Shown one piece after another: positions 17,345 to 26,305 of a stretch of 38,937 nt of DNA. The notes below the pieces were generated by a model. The model searched no databases. It was not told where the DNA came from and saw nothing but the letters and a program-made list of their open reading frames with translations. Origin of the DNA: an uncultured Bacteroidales bacterium (GTDB taxonomy: Bacteria; Bacteroidota; Bacteroidia; Bacteroidales; Muribaculaceae). Position 1 is the stretch's first letter. Each line of letters starts with the position of its first letter. The stretch covers positions 1 through 38,937 of the forward strand of contig UQVH01000027.1 of NCBI GenBank assembly GCA_900544535.1. The letters run 5' to 3'. The position numbers and the translations under genes are program-made.

Positions 17345-18136
17345 ATGACACCTGCGAATTGCAACTTACCAATTATAAGATGTCCTCATTGCGGAATGAT
17401 TGATGAATTCCGCAAGGAAGTTGTTACCGTGACCGGAGAAAAAGGACCGAGCCAAAAGGAACTCGTCGAGCTTTTCACGTGGGAATGCCGGCAGTGCCAT
17501 CAGAAGTATTTGCTGAAATATAGCTTTGAATACTATGACGGAACGCAAATTATGCCCAAATGGCGATCACTCGAAACTGATATGATCAATCTTGATGATT
17601 ACGGCTTGCAAGGAATCGTGGATTGTGAATATGGAACTGTTTATCAGGATGATGTGAATTGCAAGTGTGACCGTTGCGGCAAGGAGGTGAAGCTTATGGA
17701 GGCTGATTATAAGGATTATTGCGACAGCAACTTCCGAACAATAATATCAAAGATCGGAGACATCGCACACTTTGAAATTATCTGCGGAAAGTGTCTGAGA
17801 GATATGTTTATGTCGCGTATGTTCAAGGATGACACGGATATAAAAACGGATACGGCCAAATGGCAGAATTATTATTCATGGAATAATTTATGGGGGCGTG
17901 AAAGGAGTGCATTTCCATGCTTTTTCTTTAAAGCCGGAGACTCCGGGAAACGACATTTGCAAGTGACCACCGGCGCCGACATTTACAACAATGTTTCCGA
18001 CCTGATAGATTTTTGGGAACGATACGGACAATCATATCTCGATGGCTCTTGTGACTCAATCGACAATGAATCGGAAGCCTATATCAGATCAATAGAAAAT
18101 CTGACCGGTATAAAGTTGGTGAAATCATCACGTTAA
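17345..18136 (+). CDS. Zinc-ribbon protein, function unknown
   Basis: 263 residues, soluble. Two zinc-ribbon pairs are visible: CPHC (13-16) with CRQC (48-51), and CKCDRC (106-111) with CGKC (147-150). This suggests two treble-clef or ribbon zinc sites. The C-terminal part (WGRERSAFPCFFFKAGDSGK onwards) is a separate domain ending in a helix. A TATCTTTA box at 17311-17318 may be its promoter. No catalytic family recognised. It is followed after 7 bp by an ADP-ribosylglycohydrolase remnant. Confidence 0.65.
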   Translation: MTPANCNLPIIRCPHCGMIDEFRKEVVTVTGEKGPSQKELVELFTWECRQCHQKYLLKYSFEYYDGTQIMPKWRSLETDMINLDDYGLQGIVDCEYGTVYQDDVNCKCDRCGKEVKLMEADYKDYCDSNFRTIISKIGDIAHFEIICGKCLRDMFMSRMFKDDTDIKTDTAKWQNYYSWNNLWGRERSAFPCFFFKAGDSGKRHLQVTTGADIYNNVSDLIDFWERYGQSYLDGSCDSIDNESEAYIRSIENLTGIKLVKSSR

Positions 18137-18143
18137 ATAGCAT

Positions 18144-18359
18144 ATGACACGACAGGAGGAAATATATGACCGCATGAAGGGCTGTCTTTACGGGCAGGCC
18201 GTAGGCGATGCCGATACCAATGCTGCGGTCGCCTGTGCGATACTCGGCGCCAAATTCGGCTACCATAGCATCCCGCCTTACTATATCGAGAATCTCTATA
18301 ACGAAAAAGACTACCGCGCCAAATGCGAAGCCTTCGTCCTATTGGCGATGGGTGTATAA
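18144..18359 (+). pseudogene. ADP-ribosylglycohydrolase remnant with internal deletion
   Basis: 71 residues. The first part, YDRMKGCLYGQAVGDA, is the N-terminal signature of ADP-ribosylglycohydrolase (DraG/ARH-like) proteins. It continues directly as DTNAAVACAILGAKFGYHSI, which matches the C-terminal DTDTxAAIAGAILGAxxG region of the same family. The roughly 200 residues that normally separate the two metal-binding ends are missing. The joint lies in GGCGATGCCGATACC, and a normal gene would carry a similar GGCGAYRCC at both ends, so a short-homology deletion is likely. The frame is intact, but the catalytic fold cannot form. Confidence 0.75.
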
Positions 18360-18412
18360 TGGCCTCCGCTGTCATTCGTCGAAACAGGGGCGAATTTATT
18401 TTATTGCAAAAC

Positions 18413-18445
18413 TTTGGTGGGGAATTGGAAATTTGATTAACTTTG
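18413..18445 (+). promoter_or_regulatory. Promoter for the threonine operon
   Basis: TAACTTTG (18438-18445) with TTTG (18413-18416) 21 bp upstream, leaving a leader of about 90 nt before thrA. The leader has a small ATAGCC / GGCTAT hairpin (18487-18506) but no threonine- or isoleucine-rich leader peptide. Confidence 0.5.
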
Positions 18446-18538
18446 TCAATTATTTAAAAACTTTGTAAAGTTAAACCGTGAATCTGATAGCCGTTTGTCT
18501 GGCTATGGTTTGCGGGAAAAACATTCAATCACTACCTA

Positions 18539-20971
18539 ATGAAAGTATTAAAATTTGGCGGGACATCCGTAGGTTCCGCAAAAAGTATCCTCAATCTCAA
18601 AGAGATTGTCGAAAGTCAGGATTTACCGGTTGTCGTTGTCGTCAGCGCTCTCGGAGGTGTCACAGATCTTCTGATTAAAACGGCGCGTACCGCATCGGAG
18701 GGCAACGAGGACTATCAGGATCTGTTTCAGTCAATCGTGCGCCGCCATCACGACATGATCGGCGAGGTCATCACCGAAGGCCGCGAGGACCTTCTCGCGG
18801 AGACCGATTCTCTCTTAGCCGAACTCTCCTCGATCTATCAGGGCGTATATCTCATCCGTGATCTCAGCCCCAAGACCCAGGCAACTATCGTCAGCTATGG
18901 CGAGCGGCTGAGCAGCCGCATTGTGGCGCGCCTGATTTCCGGCGCAGTACTCCATGATTCACGAAATTTCATAAAAACCGAGCGCAAGCACGGCCGGTCG
19001 CTTCTCGACAGCGAACTGACACGGCGTCTTGTCATCGAAGAGTTCAGTCCGGAAGTGCTTGAGGGCGCGATCCACATAGTACCCGGTTTCATCAGTTCCG
19101 ACCGCGATTCGGGCGAGGTGACCAATCTCGGCCGCGGCGGAAGCGACTACACCGCCTCGATCATCGCGGCATCGCTCGGCGCCGAGGCCTTAGAGATCTG
19201 GACCGACGTGGACGGCTTCATGACGGCCGATCCGCGCGTGATCCCGACCGCATACACCATCAACGCCCTCAGTTATGTCGAGGCGATGGAGCTTTGCAAT
19301 TTCGGTGCGAAGGTGATTTATCCCCCGACAATCTATCCCGTCTGTGTAAACAACATCCCTATATACGTAAAGAATACCTTCAACCCCAAAGGCCCCGGCA
19401 CGGTGATCCGTAACGAAATCGAGGATGACCGCAAGCCGATCAAAGGTATTTCGAGCATCAGCGGCACTTCGCTGATCACCGTGACCGGTCTCTCGATGGT
19501 GGGTGTCATCGGCGTCAATCGCCGAATCTTCACCGCTTTGGCTGACAACGGCATATCAGTCTTCATGGTCAGCCAGGCATCGTCGGAAAACTCGACCTCC
19601 ATCGGTGTGCGCGACGAGGATGCCCCGGCAGCTATCGAAGTACTCAACAGCGAGTTCGCCAAAGAGATCGAAGAGGGAGCGATGTTCCCGATGCACGCCG
19701 AGAGCGGTCTGGCCACCGTGGCCATCGTCGGCGAGAACATGAAGCACACCCCCGGCATCGCCGGAAAACTGTTCGGCACACTGGGCCGCAGCGGTATCAG
19801 CGTGATCGCCTGCGCACAGGGCGCCAGCGAGACCAACATCTCGTTCGTGGTCCACGGCGACTATCTGCGTAAGTCGCTCAACGTGATCCACGACTCATTC
19901 TTCCTCAGCGAATTCAAGGAACTCAACCTTTTCATCTGCGGAGTCGGAACTGTCGGCGGTATGCTGATAGAGCAGATTCGCAGCCAGCAGGAGAAACTGA
20001 TGCAGACCCACAGGCTGAAACTCAATGTGGTGGGTATCGCATCGAGCCACAAAGCCGTTTTCAGCCGTGCGGGCATAGACCTTGCAACATACCGCGAGCA
20101 GTTGGAGGCAAGCCCCGAAAGCAACCCCGAACGTCTGCGCGACGGCATCGTTGGAATGAACATCTTCAACAGCGTCTTTGTCGACTGTACGGCAAGCAAG
20201 GAAGTTGCCTCGCTCTATCAGACATTCCTCGACCACAATATCTCGGTCGTTGCAGCCAACAAGGTCGCCGCGTCGAGCAGCTACGACATCTACCGCCGTC
20301 TGAAGACCACAGCCTTGCAGCGCGGAGTGAAATACCTCTTCGAGACCAACGTGGGCGCCGGTCTGCCGATCATCGGCACGATCAACGACCTCGTTTCGTC
20401 GGGCGACCGGATTCTGAAAATCGAGGCCGTGCTCAGCGGGACGCTCAACTTCATTTTCAACGCCATTTCCGAAACCGTGCCTTTCTCCGAGACCGTCCGT
20501 CTCGCCAAAGAGATGGGTTACAGCGAACCGGACCCGCGTATCGACCTCAGCGGTCAGGATGTGGTCCGCAAACTTGTCATCCTCACCCGCGAGGCAGGCT
20601 ACAAGGCCGAGCAGGAAGAGGTGGTGAAGAATCTTTTCGTGCCCGACGAAATGTTTGCCGGATCGCTCGAAGATTTCTGGCGCAAACTTCCGGAACTCGA
20701 CGCCGATTTCGAGGAGCGCCGCCGGGTGCTCGCCTCCGAGGGCAAGCGCTGGCGCTTTGTCGCAAAGATGGAAAACGGCAGGATGAGCGTGGGGCTTAAG
20801 GAGGTCGACAGCCGCCATCCTTTCTACGGGCTTGAAGGCTCGAACAATATAGTACTTCTCACAACAGAACGCTATCACGAATATCCGATGCTCATTCAGG
20901 GCTATGGCGCGGGAGCCGAAGTGACTGCCGCAGGCGTCTTCGCCAACATCATGTCAACCGCCAACAACTGA
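18539..20971 (+). CDS. thrA: Bifunctional aspartate kinase / homoserine dehydrogenase
   Basis: 810 residues, the usual size for the ThrA fusion. The N-terminal aspartokinase begins VLKFGGTSVGS and has LGRGGSDYTASI and the TDVDGFMTADPRVI loop. Two ACT-type regulatory domains follow (about 300-455, VTGLSMVGVIGVNRRIFTAL and VAIVGENMKHTPGIAGKLFG), where threonine feedback normally acts. The homoserine dehydrogenase domain starts at the GVGTVGG nucleotide-binding loop (468-474). It contains ANKVAASSSYDIY, FETNVGAGLPIIGTINDL and DPRIDLSGQDVVRK. Together it performs the first and third steps from aspartate to threonine. It is the first gene of the thr operon, 8 bp before the homoserine-kinase candidate. 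Confidence 0.97.
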   Translation: MKVLKFGGTSVGSAKSILNLKEIVESQDLPVVVVVSALGGVTDLLIKTARTASEGNEDYQDLFQSIVRRHHDMIGEVITEGREDLLAETDSLLAELSSIYQGVYLIRDLSPKTQATIVSYGERLSSRIVARLISGAVLHDSRNFIKTERKHGRSLLDSELTRRLVIEEFSPEVLEGAIHIVPGFISSDRDSGEVTNLGRGGSDYTASIIAASLGAEALEIWTDVDGFMTADPRVIPTAYTINALSYVEAMELCNFGAKVIYPPTIYPVCVNNIPIYVKNTFNPKGPGTVIRNEIEDDRKPIKGISSISGTSLITVTGLSMVGVIGVNRRIFTALADNGISVFMVSQASSENSTSIGVRDEDAPAAIEVLNSEFAKEIEEGAMFPMHAESGLATVAIVGENMKHTPGIAGKLFGTLGRSGISVIACAQGASETNISFVVHGDYLRKSLNVIHDSFFLSEFKELNLFICGVGTVGGMLIEQIRSQQEKLMQTHRLKLNVVGIASSHKAVFSRAGIDLATYREQLEASPESNPERLRDGIVGMNIFNSVFVDCTASKEVASLYQTFLDHNISVVAANKVAASSSYDIYRRLKTTALQRGVKYLFETNVGAGLPIIGTINDLVSSGDRILKIEAVLSGTLNFIFNAISETVPFSETVRLAKEMGYSEPDPRIDLSGQDVVRKLVILTREAGYKAEQEEVVKNLFVPDEMFAGSLEDFWRKLPELDADFEERRRVLASEGKRWRFVAKMENGRMSVGLKEVDSRHPFYGLEGSNNIVLLTTERYHEYPMLIQGYGAGAEVTAAGVFANIMSTANN

Positions 20972-20979
20972 GCCCGGCC

Positions 20980-22266
20980 ATGAAGCATCTGATCATACTC
21001 GGCGACGGGATGTCGGATCATCCCGTCGCCTCCTTAGGGGGAAAAACTCCCCTGCAATACGCCTTTACGCCAAACTTAGACCGGCTTGCACGCGAAGGCC
21101 GCTGCGGACTGCTCGAAACCATCCCCGACGGTTTCGCTCCCGGAAGCGAGGTGGCCAACACCGCCATTCTCGGCTATGATCTCAACGAGGTCTACGAGGG
21201 GCGTGGCCCGCTCGAAGCCGCAAGCATCGGTTACGATATGGAGCCGGGCGACATGGCCATGCGCTGCAACATCATCTCTTTAGGCGCGGAAGGGGAGATC
21301 GTCACCCACCACGGCGGCCATCTCACCACCGAAGAGGGCACCGAACTGATCCGCTATCTCGACAGCCGTCTCGGCAACGAACGTGTGCGTTTCATCCCCG
21401 GCATACAGTACCGCCATCTCCTTATTATAAAAGGTGGCAACAAGCACATTGCCTGCGCTCCGCCCCACGACCATCCCGGCGAGCAGTGGCGCGGACTGAT
21501 GGTCAGGCCATCGGAAGATCCGGATGCGGAAGCCGCCGGATGCGCAGCTACGGACAGTCATGAGAGCCGTTTTCCGCGGATGACTCCCGCCGAGACCGCC
21601 GATCTGCTCAACAGCCTCATACTGCGCTCGCAGGAACTTCTTGCCAGACATCCTTTCAACCTGCACCGGCGTGCCGAAGGACGCTTAGAGGCCAATTCGA
21701 TGTGGCCCTGGAGTCCCGGCTACCGCCCGAACATGCTGACCCTCCAACAGATGTTTCCCTCTGTAAAGACAGGCGCGGTCATCACCGCCGTCGATCTCAT
21801 CCGTGGCATCGGCCACTACGCCGGACTGCGCAGCATAGAGGTGGAAGGCGCCACCGGACTTGCCGATACCAATTACGAGGGCAAGACTGCGGCGGCTCTG
21901 GAAGCTCTGCGCACTGACGACTTCGTCTTTCTTCACCTCGAAGCCACCGACGAGGCCGGTCATGACGGCGACATCGACCTGAAGGTCAGGGCCATTGAAT
22001 ATCTCGACAGCCGTGTTGTCGGACCGATCATGCGCGAGATCGCGACATGGAACGAGCCGGTGTGCGTAGCTCTTCTGCCCGACCATGCCACACCTGTCGA
22101 AAAGCGCATCCACATGGCCGAGGCGGTGCCTTTCGTGATCCATGCGCCGGGTCTTACCCCCGACGCCGTCGAAGTCTACGACGAAAAAAGCTGCGCGGCG
22201 GGAGCCTACAGCACCCTGCGCCTTGGTGAGTTTATGGAGCGTTTCATGGGCACCGGTAAAGAATAA
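20980..22266 (+). CDS. thrB: ApgM-type phosphoglycerate mutase-like protein, probable homoserine kinase
   Basis: 428 residues of the archaeal-type cofactor-independent phosphoglycerate mutase family (alkaline phosphatase superfamily). Metal-binding residues are in ILGDGMSDHP (Asp9) and LLPDHATP (Asp368, His369), and the serine nucleophile is in PGSEVANTAILGYD (Ser56). The insert QYRHLLIIKGGNKHIACAPP is the family's substrate domain. The position between thrA and thrC fits the published genetic assignment of this protein type in Bacteroides as the homoserine kinase that replaces classical ThrB (GHMP family). I infer the same role. Phosphoglycerate mutase activity remains the alternative. Confidence 0.8.
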   Translation: MKHLIILGDGMSDHPVASLGGKTPLQYAFTPNLDRLAREGRCGLLETIPDGFAPGSEVANTAILGYDLNEVYEGRGPLEAASIGYDMEPGDMAMRCNIISLGAEGEIVTHHGGHLTTEEGTELIRYLDSRLGNERVRFIPGIQYRHLLIIKGGNKHIACAPPHDHPGEQWRGLMVRPSEDPDAEAAGCAATDSHESRFPRMTPAETADLLNSLILRSQELLARHPFNLHRRAEGRLEANSMWPWSPGYRPNMLTLQQMFPSVKTGAVITAVDLIRGIGHYAGLRSIEVEGATGLADTNYEGKTAAALEALRTDDFVFLHLEATDEAGHDGDIDLKVRAIEYLDSRVVGPIMREIATWNEPVCVALLPDHATPVEKRIHMAEAVPFVIHAPGLTPDAVEVYDEKSCAAGAYSTLRLGEFMERFMGTGKE

Positions 22267-22286
22267 TATAAATGTCTAATAACAAT

Positions 22287-22302
22287 AGGCTTACGTAAGC
22301 CT
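22287..22302. promoter_or_regulatory. 16-bp perfect palindrome before thrC
   Basis: AGGCTTACGTAAGCCT in the 47-bp gap before thrC. It could be a regulator site or a small mRNA hairpin at the intercistronic junction. Function not known. Confidence 0.4.
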
Positions 22303-22313
22303 CTGAATTGCAA

Positions 22314-23618
22314 ATGAAATATTACAGTACAAACCGAAATACCCCCGAAGTGGATCTGGAAGAGGCCGTTGTCAAGGGCCTTGCCGCCGACCGCGGGCTT
22401 TTCATGCCCGAACGCATCACTCCGCTCCCCGCCGAATTTTTCGAGACGATCGACCGCCTGTCGTTTCAGGAGATCGCCTGCCGAGTGGCCGAAGCCTTTT
22501 TCGGTGAAGACATTCCTAAGGAGGATCTCGACCGCATTGTCTGCGACACGCTGTCGTTCGACTGCCCTGTGGTTGAAGTCGAGAGGGACATATACAGTCT
22601 CGAACTCTTCCACGGACCTACACTGGCGTTCAAGGATGTCGGAGCGCGTTTCATGGCCCGTCTGTTGCAGTACTTCATCAGAAAGCGCGGCGCCGGACGC
22701 GAGGTCAACGTGCTCGTGGCCACCAGCGGCGACACCGGATCGGCCGTGGCCAACGGATTTCTCGGCGTGGACGGCATACACGTCTATGTGCTTTACCCCA
22801 AAGGTAAAGTAAGTCCGATTCAGGAATGCCAGTTCACCACACTCGGCCGCAATATTACGGCTGTCGAAATCGACGGCGTGTTCGATGACTGTCAGCGCCT
22901 GGTAAAGAGCGCGTTCATGGACGCCGCACTCTGCGACAGGATGACGCTGACGTCGGCCAATTCGATCAACGTGGCCCGTTTCCTTCCGCAGGCGTTCTAT
23001 TATTTCAACGCCTATGCGCGGATGAAAGCCTTAGGGAAGGCCTCAGACCTCGTCATCTGTGTGCCCAGCGGCAATTTCGGCAACATTACAGCCGGACTTT
23101 TCGCCCACCGCATGGGGCTTCCCGTCAAGCGCTTCATCGCGGCCAACAACGCCAACGATATTTTCTACAACTACCTCCTGACCGGCGTCTATTCGCCCAA
23201 AGCGAGCGTCCAGACCATAGCCAACGCAATGGACGTGGGTGATCCCAGCAACTTTGTCCGCATCATCGACCTCTACGGCAACTCTCACGAAAAAATCACC
23301 TCGCTCATCAGCGGATTCACCTTCGCCGACGATCAGATCCGCCGCACCATGCACGACTGCTATGCTTCGACCGGCTATCTGCTCGATCCGCACGGTGCCT
23401 GCGGTTATGAAGCACTCAAAGAAGGGCTTAAGCCGGGCGAGACCGGCGTGTTCCTCGAAACCGCTCATCCTGCCAAGTTCAAGGAAACCGTCGAAGGCGC
23501 CGTCGGGGCATCCGTCGCCATCCCCGACCGCCTCGCCGCATTCATGAAAGGCGAGAAGCAGTCAGTCGCCATGAGCGCCGACTTCGCCGACTTCAAGGGC
23601 TTCCTGATGACACGCTGA
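22314..23618 (+). CDS. thrC: Threonine synthase
   Basis: 434 residues from the ATG at 22314 (MKYYSTNRNTPEVDLEEAVV). ThrC converts O-phosphohomoserine to threonine with pyridoxal phosphate. The PLP lysine is Lys107 in HGPTLAFKDVGARF. The phosphate loop is TSGDTGSAVANGF, and the conserved GxxHVYVLYPKGKVSPIQECQ and SANSINVARFLPQ blocks are present. It is the third gene of the operon, after thrA and the homoserine kinase, and so completes the pathway from aspartate. Confidence 0.97.
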   Translation: MKYYSTNRNTPEVDLEEAVVKGLAADRGLFMPERITPLPAEFFETIDRLSFQEIACRVAEAFFGEDIPKEDLDRIVCDTLSFDCPVVEVERDIYSLELFHGPTLAFKDVGARFMARLLQYFIRKRGAGREVNVLVATSGDTGSAVANGFLGVDGIHVYVLYPKGKVSPIQECQFTTLGRNITAVEIDGVFDDCQRLVKSAFMDAALCDRMTLTSANSINVARFLPQAFYYFNAYARMKALGKASDLVICVPSGNFGNITAGLFAHRMGLPVKRFIAANNANDIFYNYLLTGVYSPKASVQTIANAMDVGDPSNFVRIIDLYGNSHEKITSLISGFTFADDQIRRTMHDCYASTGYLLDPHGACGYEALKEGLKPGETGVFLETAHPAKFKETVEGAVGASVAIPDRLAAFMKGEKQSVAMSADFADFKGFLMTR

Positions 23619-23665
23619 TAAAAACAACACTCAATATTTCTCCACTCATTAACACATTCTTGATT

Positions 23666-24199
23666 ATGGCAACCTGGTACGTTTATCAGAACAATGCTCA
23701 GACTGGTCCGGTGGCCGAAGAGCAACTCCCGTCGATGGGCATCACGCCCGCCACGCTGGTATGGCGCGAGGGAATGAAACAATGGCTCGCAGCCGGACAG
23801 GTGCCCGAACTGGCATTCCTGTTTGAAGCACCCTCGTGCGGTGCGTCGGCTGGCGGTCCGACACCTCCTTCCGCATCCGGCGCTCAGCCCGGCTTCGGCG
23901 GAGCGCAGTGTCAGACTCCTCCTTACGGCGGCTATCCCCCCGCAGGCGCCTACATCCCCACCTCCGGTAAGGACAAGACCACAGCCGGAGTCCTCGCCAT
24001 CCTCCTCGGCTGGATCGGCGCACAGTATTTCTACATCGGCAAGACCGGGGGTGCCTTTATCTGCATACTGCTCTCACTTGTCACCTGCGGTGTGTGGAAC
24101 TTTCTGACATTCGCGCAGGGAATCGTCATGCTGACCATGTCGCAGGAACAGTTTGACCGGAAATATGTTTATACGAACAGTACTTTCCCGCTCTTCTGA
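23666..24199 (+). CDS. GYF_2 and TM2 domain membrane protein
   Basis: 177 residues. The N-terminal 55 residues are a GYF_2-type domain (WYVYQNNAQTGPVAEEQL, LVWREGMKQWLAAGQVPEL). Then comes a Gly/Pro-rich linker with cysteines, then a TM2 domain with two helices (TAGVLAILLGWIGAQYFYIG and GGAFICILLSLVTCGVWNFL). This domain pair is common in Bacteroidales and probably docks a cytoplasmic or surface partner at the membrane. It follows thrC by 47 bp on the same strand and ends the unit at a terminator. A link to threonine synthesis is not implied. Confidence 0.85.
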   Translation: MATWYVYQNNAQTGPVAEEQLPSMGITPATLVWREGMKQWLAAGQVPELAFLFEAPSCGASAGGPTPPSASGAQPGFGGAQCQTPPYGGYPPAGAYIPTSGKDKTTAGVLAILLGWIGAQYFYIGKTGGAFICILLSLVTCGVWNFLTFAQGIVMLTMSQEQFDRKYVYTNSTFPLF

Positions 24200-24270
24200 A
24201 AACTCAGGAAATATTGTTTAAGAACATAAGTAACTCTTAAAATCGGCAAAAAACGCCGCATTGCAGCTGA

Positions 24271-24294
24271 AACAGCGCCTGAAAGGGCGCTGTT
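24271..24294 (+). terminator. Terminator after the thr operon and TM2 gene
   Basis: AACAGCGCC / GGCGCTGTT 9-bp stem, 6-nt loop, followed by TTCGTTTATTTTTC. It ends about 25 bp before the mutA promoter. Confidence 0.8.
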
Positions 24295-24319
24295 TTCGTT
24301 TATTTTTCTTTCTATTTTC

Positions 24320-24350
24320 TTTGCTTTTAGGAAGTTTCCGATTAACTTTG
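24320..24350 (+). promoter_or_regulatory. Promoter for mutA-mutB
   Basis: Exact Bacteroidetes consensus: TTTG (24320-24323), a 19-bp spacer, TAACTTTG (24343-24350). The leader to mutA is about 60 nt. No cobalamin-riboswitch landmarks were recognised between promoter and start. Confidence 0.7.
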
Positions 24351-24415
24351 CAGGACGATTGTTAACCTCTCAGGTTACATTCCAAAACCTGAACAGTATA
24401 TTTAATACCATAATC

Positions 24416-26278
24416 ATGGCAGAAAAGAAAGAAAAATTGTTTGAACAGTTTCCTCCCGTCTCCACCGCAGAGTGGAAAGCCAAGGTGGAAGCTGACCTTA
24501 AGGGCGCACCGTTTGACAAGAAACTTGTGTGGCGCACCAACGAAGGCTTCAATGTCCAGCCGATGTACCGTCTGGAAGACATCGAAGATCTGAAGACAAC
24601 CAACTCGCTTCCCGGTGAATTTCCTTATGTGCGCGGGACACGCACAGACAATGACTGGCTTACCCGTCAGGAAATCATCGCCGAAACTCCCGCCGAAGCC
24701 AACAAAAAGGCTCTCGACGTACTGACAAAAGGCGTGACCTCTCTCGGATTCCATGTAGACGAACCTACTGCCGAAACTCTTGAGGTGCTTCTCGCCGGAA
24801 TCGACCTCGCCAAAGTCGAGATCAACTTCACCTGCTGTGTCAAAAAGGCTCTTCCGCTTGCAAAGGCTCTTGTTGAGTACGTCAAAGCCGCCGGCTGCGC
24901 CGACTCGTTCAAGGGCTCGATTGATTTCAATCCGTTCCGCAAGCCCCTGCGCAAGGGTGTGGCTTTCGACCCTGCAACTCTCGCCGCAATGGCATCCGAA
25001 CTGCTCGACGCCGTGAAGGATGTGGCCGGTCTGCGTGTACTCTCTGTTGACAGCGACATGCTCAGCAACGCCGGAGCATATATCTTCCAGGAACTCGGCT
25101 ACGCGCTCTCCTGGGGCGCACAGTGGCTCACACTGCTGACCGAAGCCGGACGCAGCGCCGACGAAGTGGCTGCCCGCATCAAATTCAACATGGGCATCTC
25201 GTCGAACTTCTTCATGGAGCTTGCCAAATTCCGTGCCGCCCGTATGCTTTGGGCACAGATCGTCAAGCAGTACGGCGCATCAGACGAAGTCGCCAAGATG
25301 ATGGCCCACGCTTCGACTTCGCGCTTCAACCAGACACTCTACGACGCACACGTCAACCTGCTCCGCAGCCAGACAGAAGCCATGTCGGCCGCTCTCGCAG
25401 GTGTCGACTCGATCACATCGCTGCCCTTCGACCTTCCCTATAAGACTCCCGATGAATTCTCGGAGCGCATAGCCCGCAACCAGCAGTTCCTCCTCAAGGA
25501 AGAAAGCCACCTCGACAAGGTCATCGACCCCGCCGGCGGCAGCTACTATGTCGAGACCCTCACAATCTCCATCGCCAAGGAAGCCTGGAAGCTCTTCCTC
25601 GAAGTAGAGGACAAGGGCGGATTCCTCGCCTGCTGCAACGATGACGACGTGCAGAAGACCATCCGTGAAAGCGCCGAAAAGCGCCACACCGACGTCGCCC
25701 GCCGCAAGGAGATCCTTCTCGGCACCAACCAGTATCCCAACGTCAACGAAATGGCAGCCGACAAGATCGTCGATCTCAAAGGCTCGTTCTCATGCTCCTG
25801 CGGCGGCCACAGCGAAGCCTGCGAAACTCCCGCCGGGCTGCCCACCAAGCGCGCCGCCAGCGATTTCGAGGCACTGCGTCTTGCCACCGAAGCCGCATCG
25901 AACCGTCCGAAAGTCTTTATGCTGACAATCGGCAACCTTGCGATGCGTCTCGCCCGCGCACAGTTCTCGACCAACTTCTTCGGCTGCGCAGGCTACGAAA
26001 TTATCGACAACCTCGGCTTCGACACCGTTGAACAGGGCGTTGACGCCGCACTCGAAAAGGGAGCCGACATCGTGGTTCTCTGCTCAAGCGACGACGAATA
26101 TGCCGAACTCGCACCCGCAGCCTTCAAGTATCTCGACGGCCGCGCCGAGTTCGTGGTAGCCGGCGCCCCCGCCTGCACCGACGATCTCAAGGCAATCGGT
26201 ATCAACGACTTCGTACATGTACGTTGCAACGTGCTCGACACTCTGCGCGCCTTCAACGACAAACTCCTCAAGAAGTAA
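24416..26278 (+). CDS. mutA: Methylmalonyl-CoA mutase small subunit
   Basis: 620 residues from the ATG at 24416 (MAEKKEKLFEQFPPV). The frame is open upstream, but that would run into the leader. It is the non-catalytic beta chain of the heterodimeric adenosylcobalamin mutase. The TIM-barrel part has PMYRLEDIEDLKTTNSLPGE, SWGAQWLTLL, NFFMELAKFRAARMLWAQIV and IDPAGGSYYVETLT. The C-terminal B12-like domain lacks the DxHxxG histidine found in MutB, as expected for the small chain. Together with MutB it interconverts succinyl-CoA and methylmalonyl-CoA, feeding propionate production in Bacteroidales. Spacing of 27 bp to mutB indicates cotranscription. Confidence 0.96.
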   Translation: MAEKKEKLFEQFPPVSTAEWKAKVEADLKGAPFDKKLVWRTNEGFNVQPMYRLEDIEDLKTTNSLPGEFPYVRGTRTDNDWLTRQEIIAETPAEANKKALDVLTKGVTSLGFHVDEPTAETLEVLLAGIDLAKVEINFTCCVKKALPLAKALVEYVKAAGCADSFKGSIDFNPFRKPLRKGVAFDPATLAAMASELLDAVKDVAGLRVLSVDSDMLSNAGAYIFQELGYALSWGAQWLTLLTEAGRSADEVAARIKFNMGISSNFFMELAKFRAARMLWAQIVKQYGASDEVAKMMAHASTSRFNQTLYDAHVNLLRSQTEAMSAALAGVDSITSLPFDLPYKTPDEFSERIARNQQFLLKEESHLDKVIDPAGGSYYVETLTISIAKEAWKLFLEVEDKGGFLACCNDDDVQKTIRESAEKRHTDVARRKEILLGTNQYPNVNEMAADKIVDLKGSFSCSCGGHSEACETPAGLPTKRAASDFEALRLATEAASNRPKVFMLTIGNLAMRLARAQFSTNFFGCAGYEIIDNLGFDTVEQGVDAALEKGADIVVLCSSDDEYAELAPAAFKYLDGRAEFVVAGAPACTDDLKAIGINDFVHVRCNVLDTLRAFNDKLLKK

Positions 26279-26305
26279 TCAGTCAACCCCCATCAATATT
26301 CAGAC

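Noticed and set aside
18446..18538. Possible attenuator leader before thrA
   Set aside because: No threonine/isoleucine-rich leader peptide and only one 6-bp hairpin. No terminator/antiterminator pair is visible.
19895..20878. 327-codon minus-strand frame opposite thrA
   Set aside because: Shadow of the homoserine dehydrogenase domain, with no motif, promoter or neighbour in support.
24200..24415. Cobalamin riboswitch before mutA
   Set aside because: The region contains a terminator and a consensus promoter, and the remaining leader of about 60 nt is too short for a B12 riboswitch.
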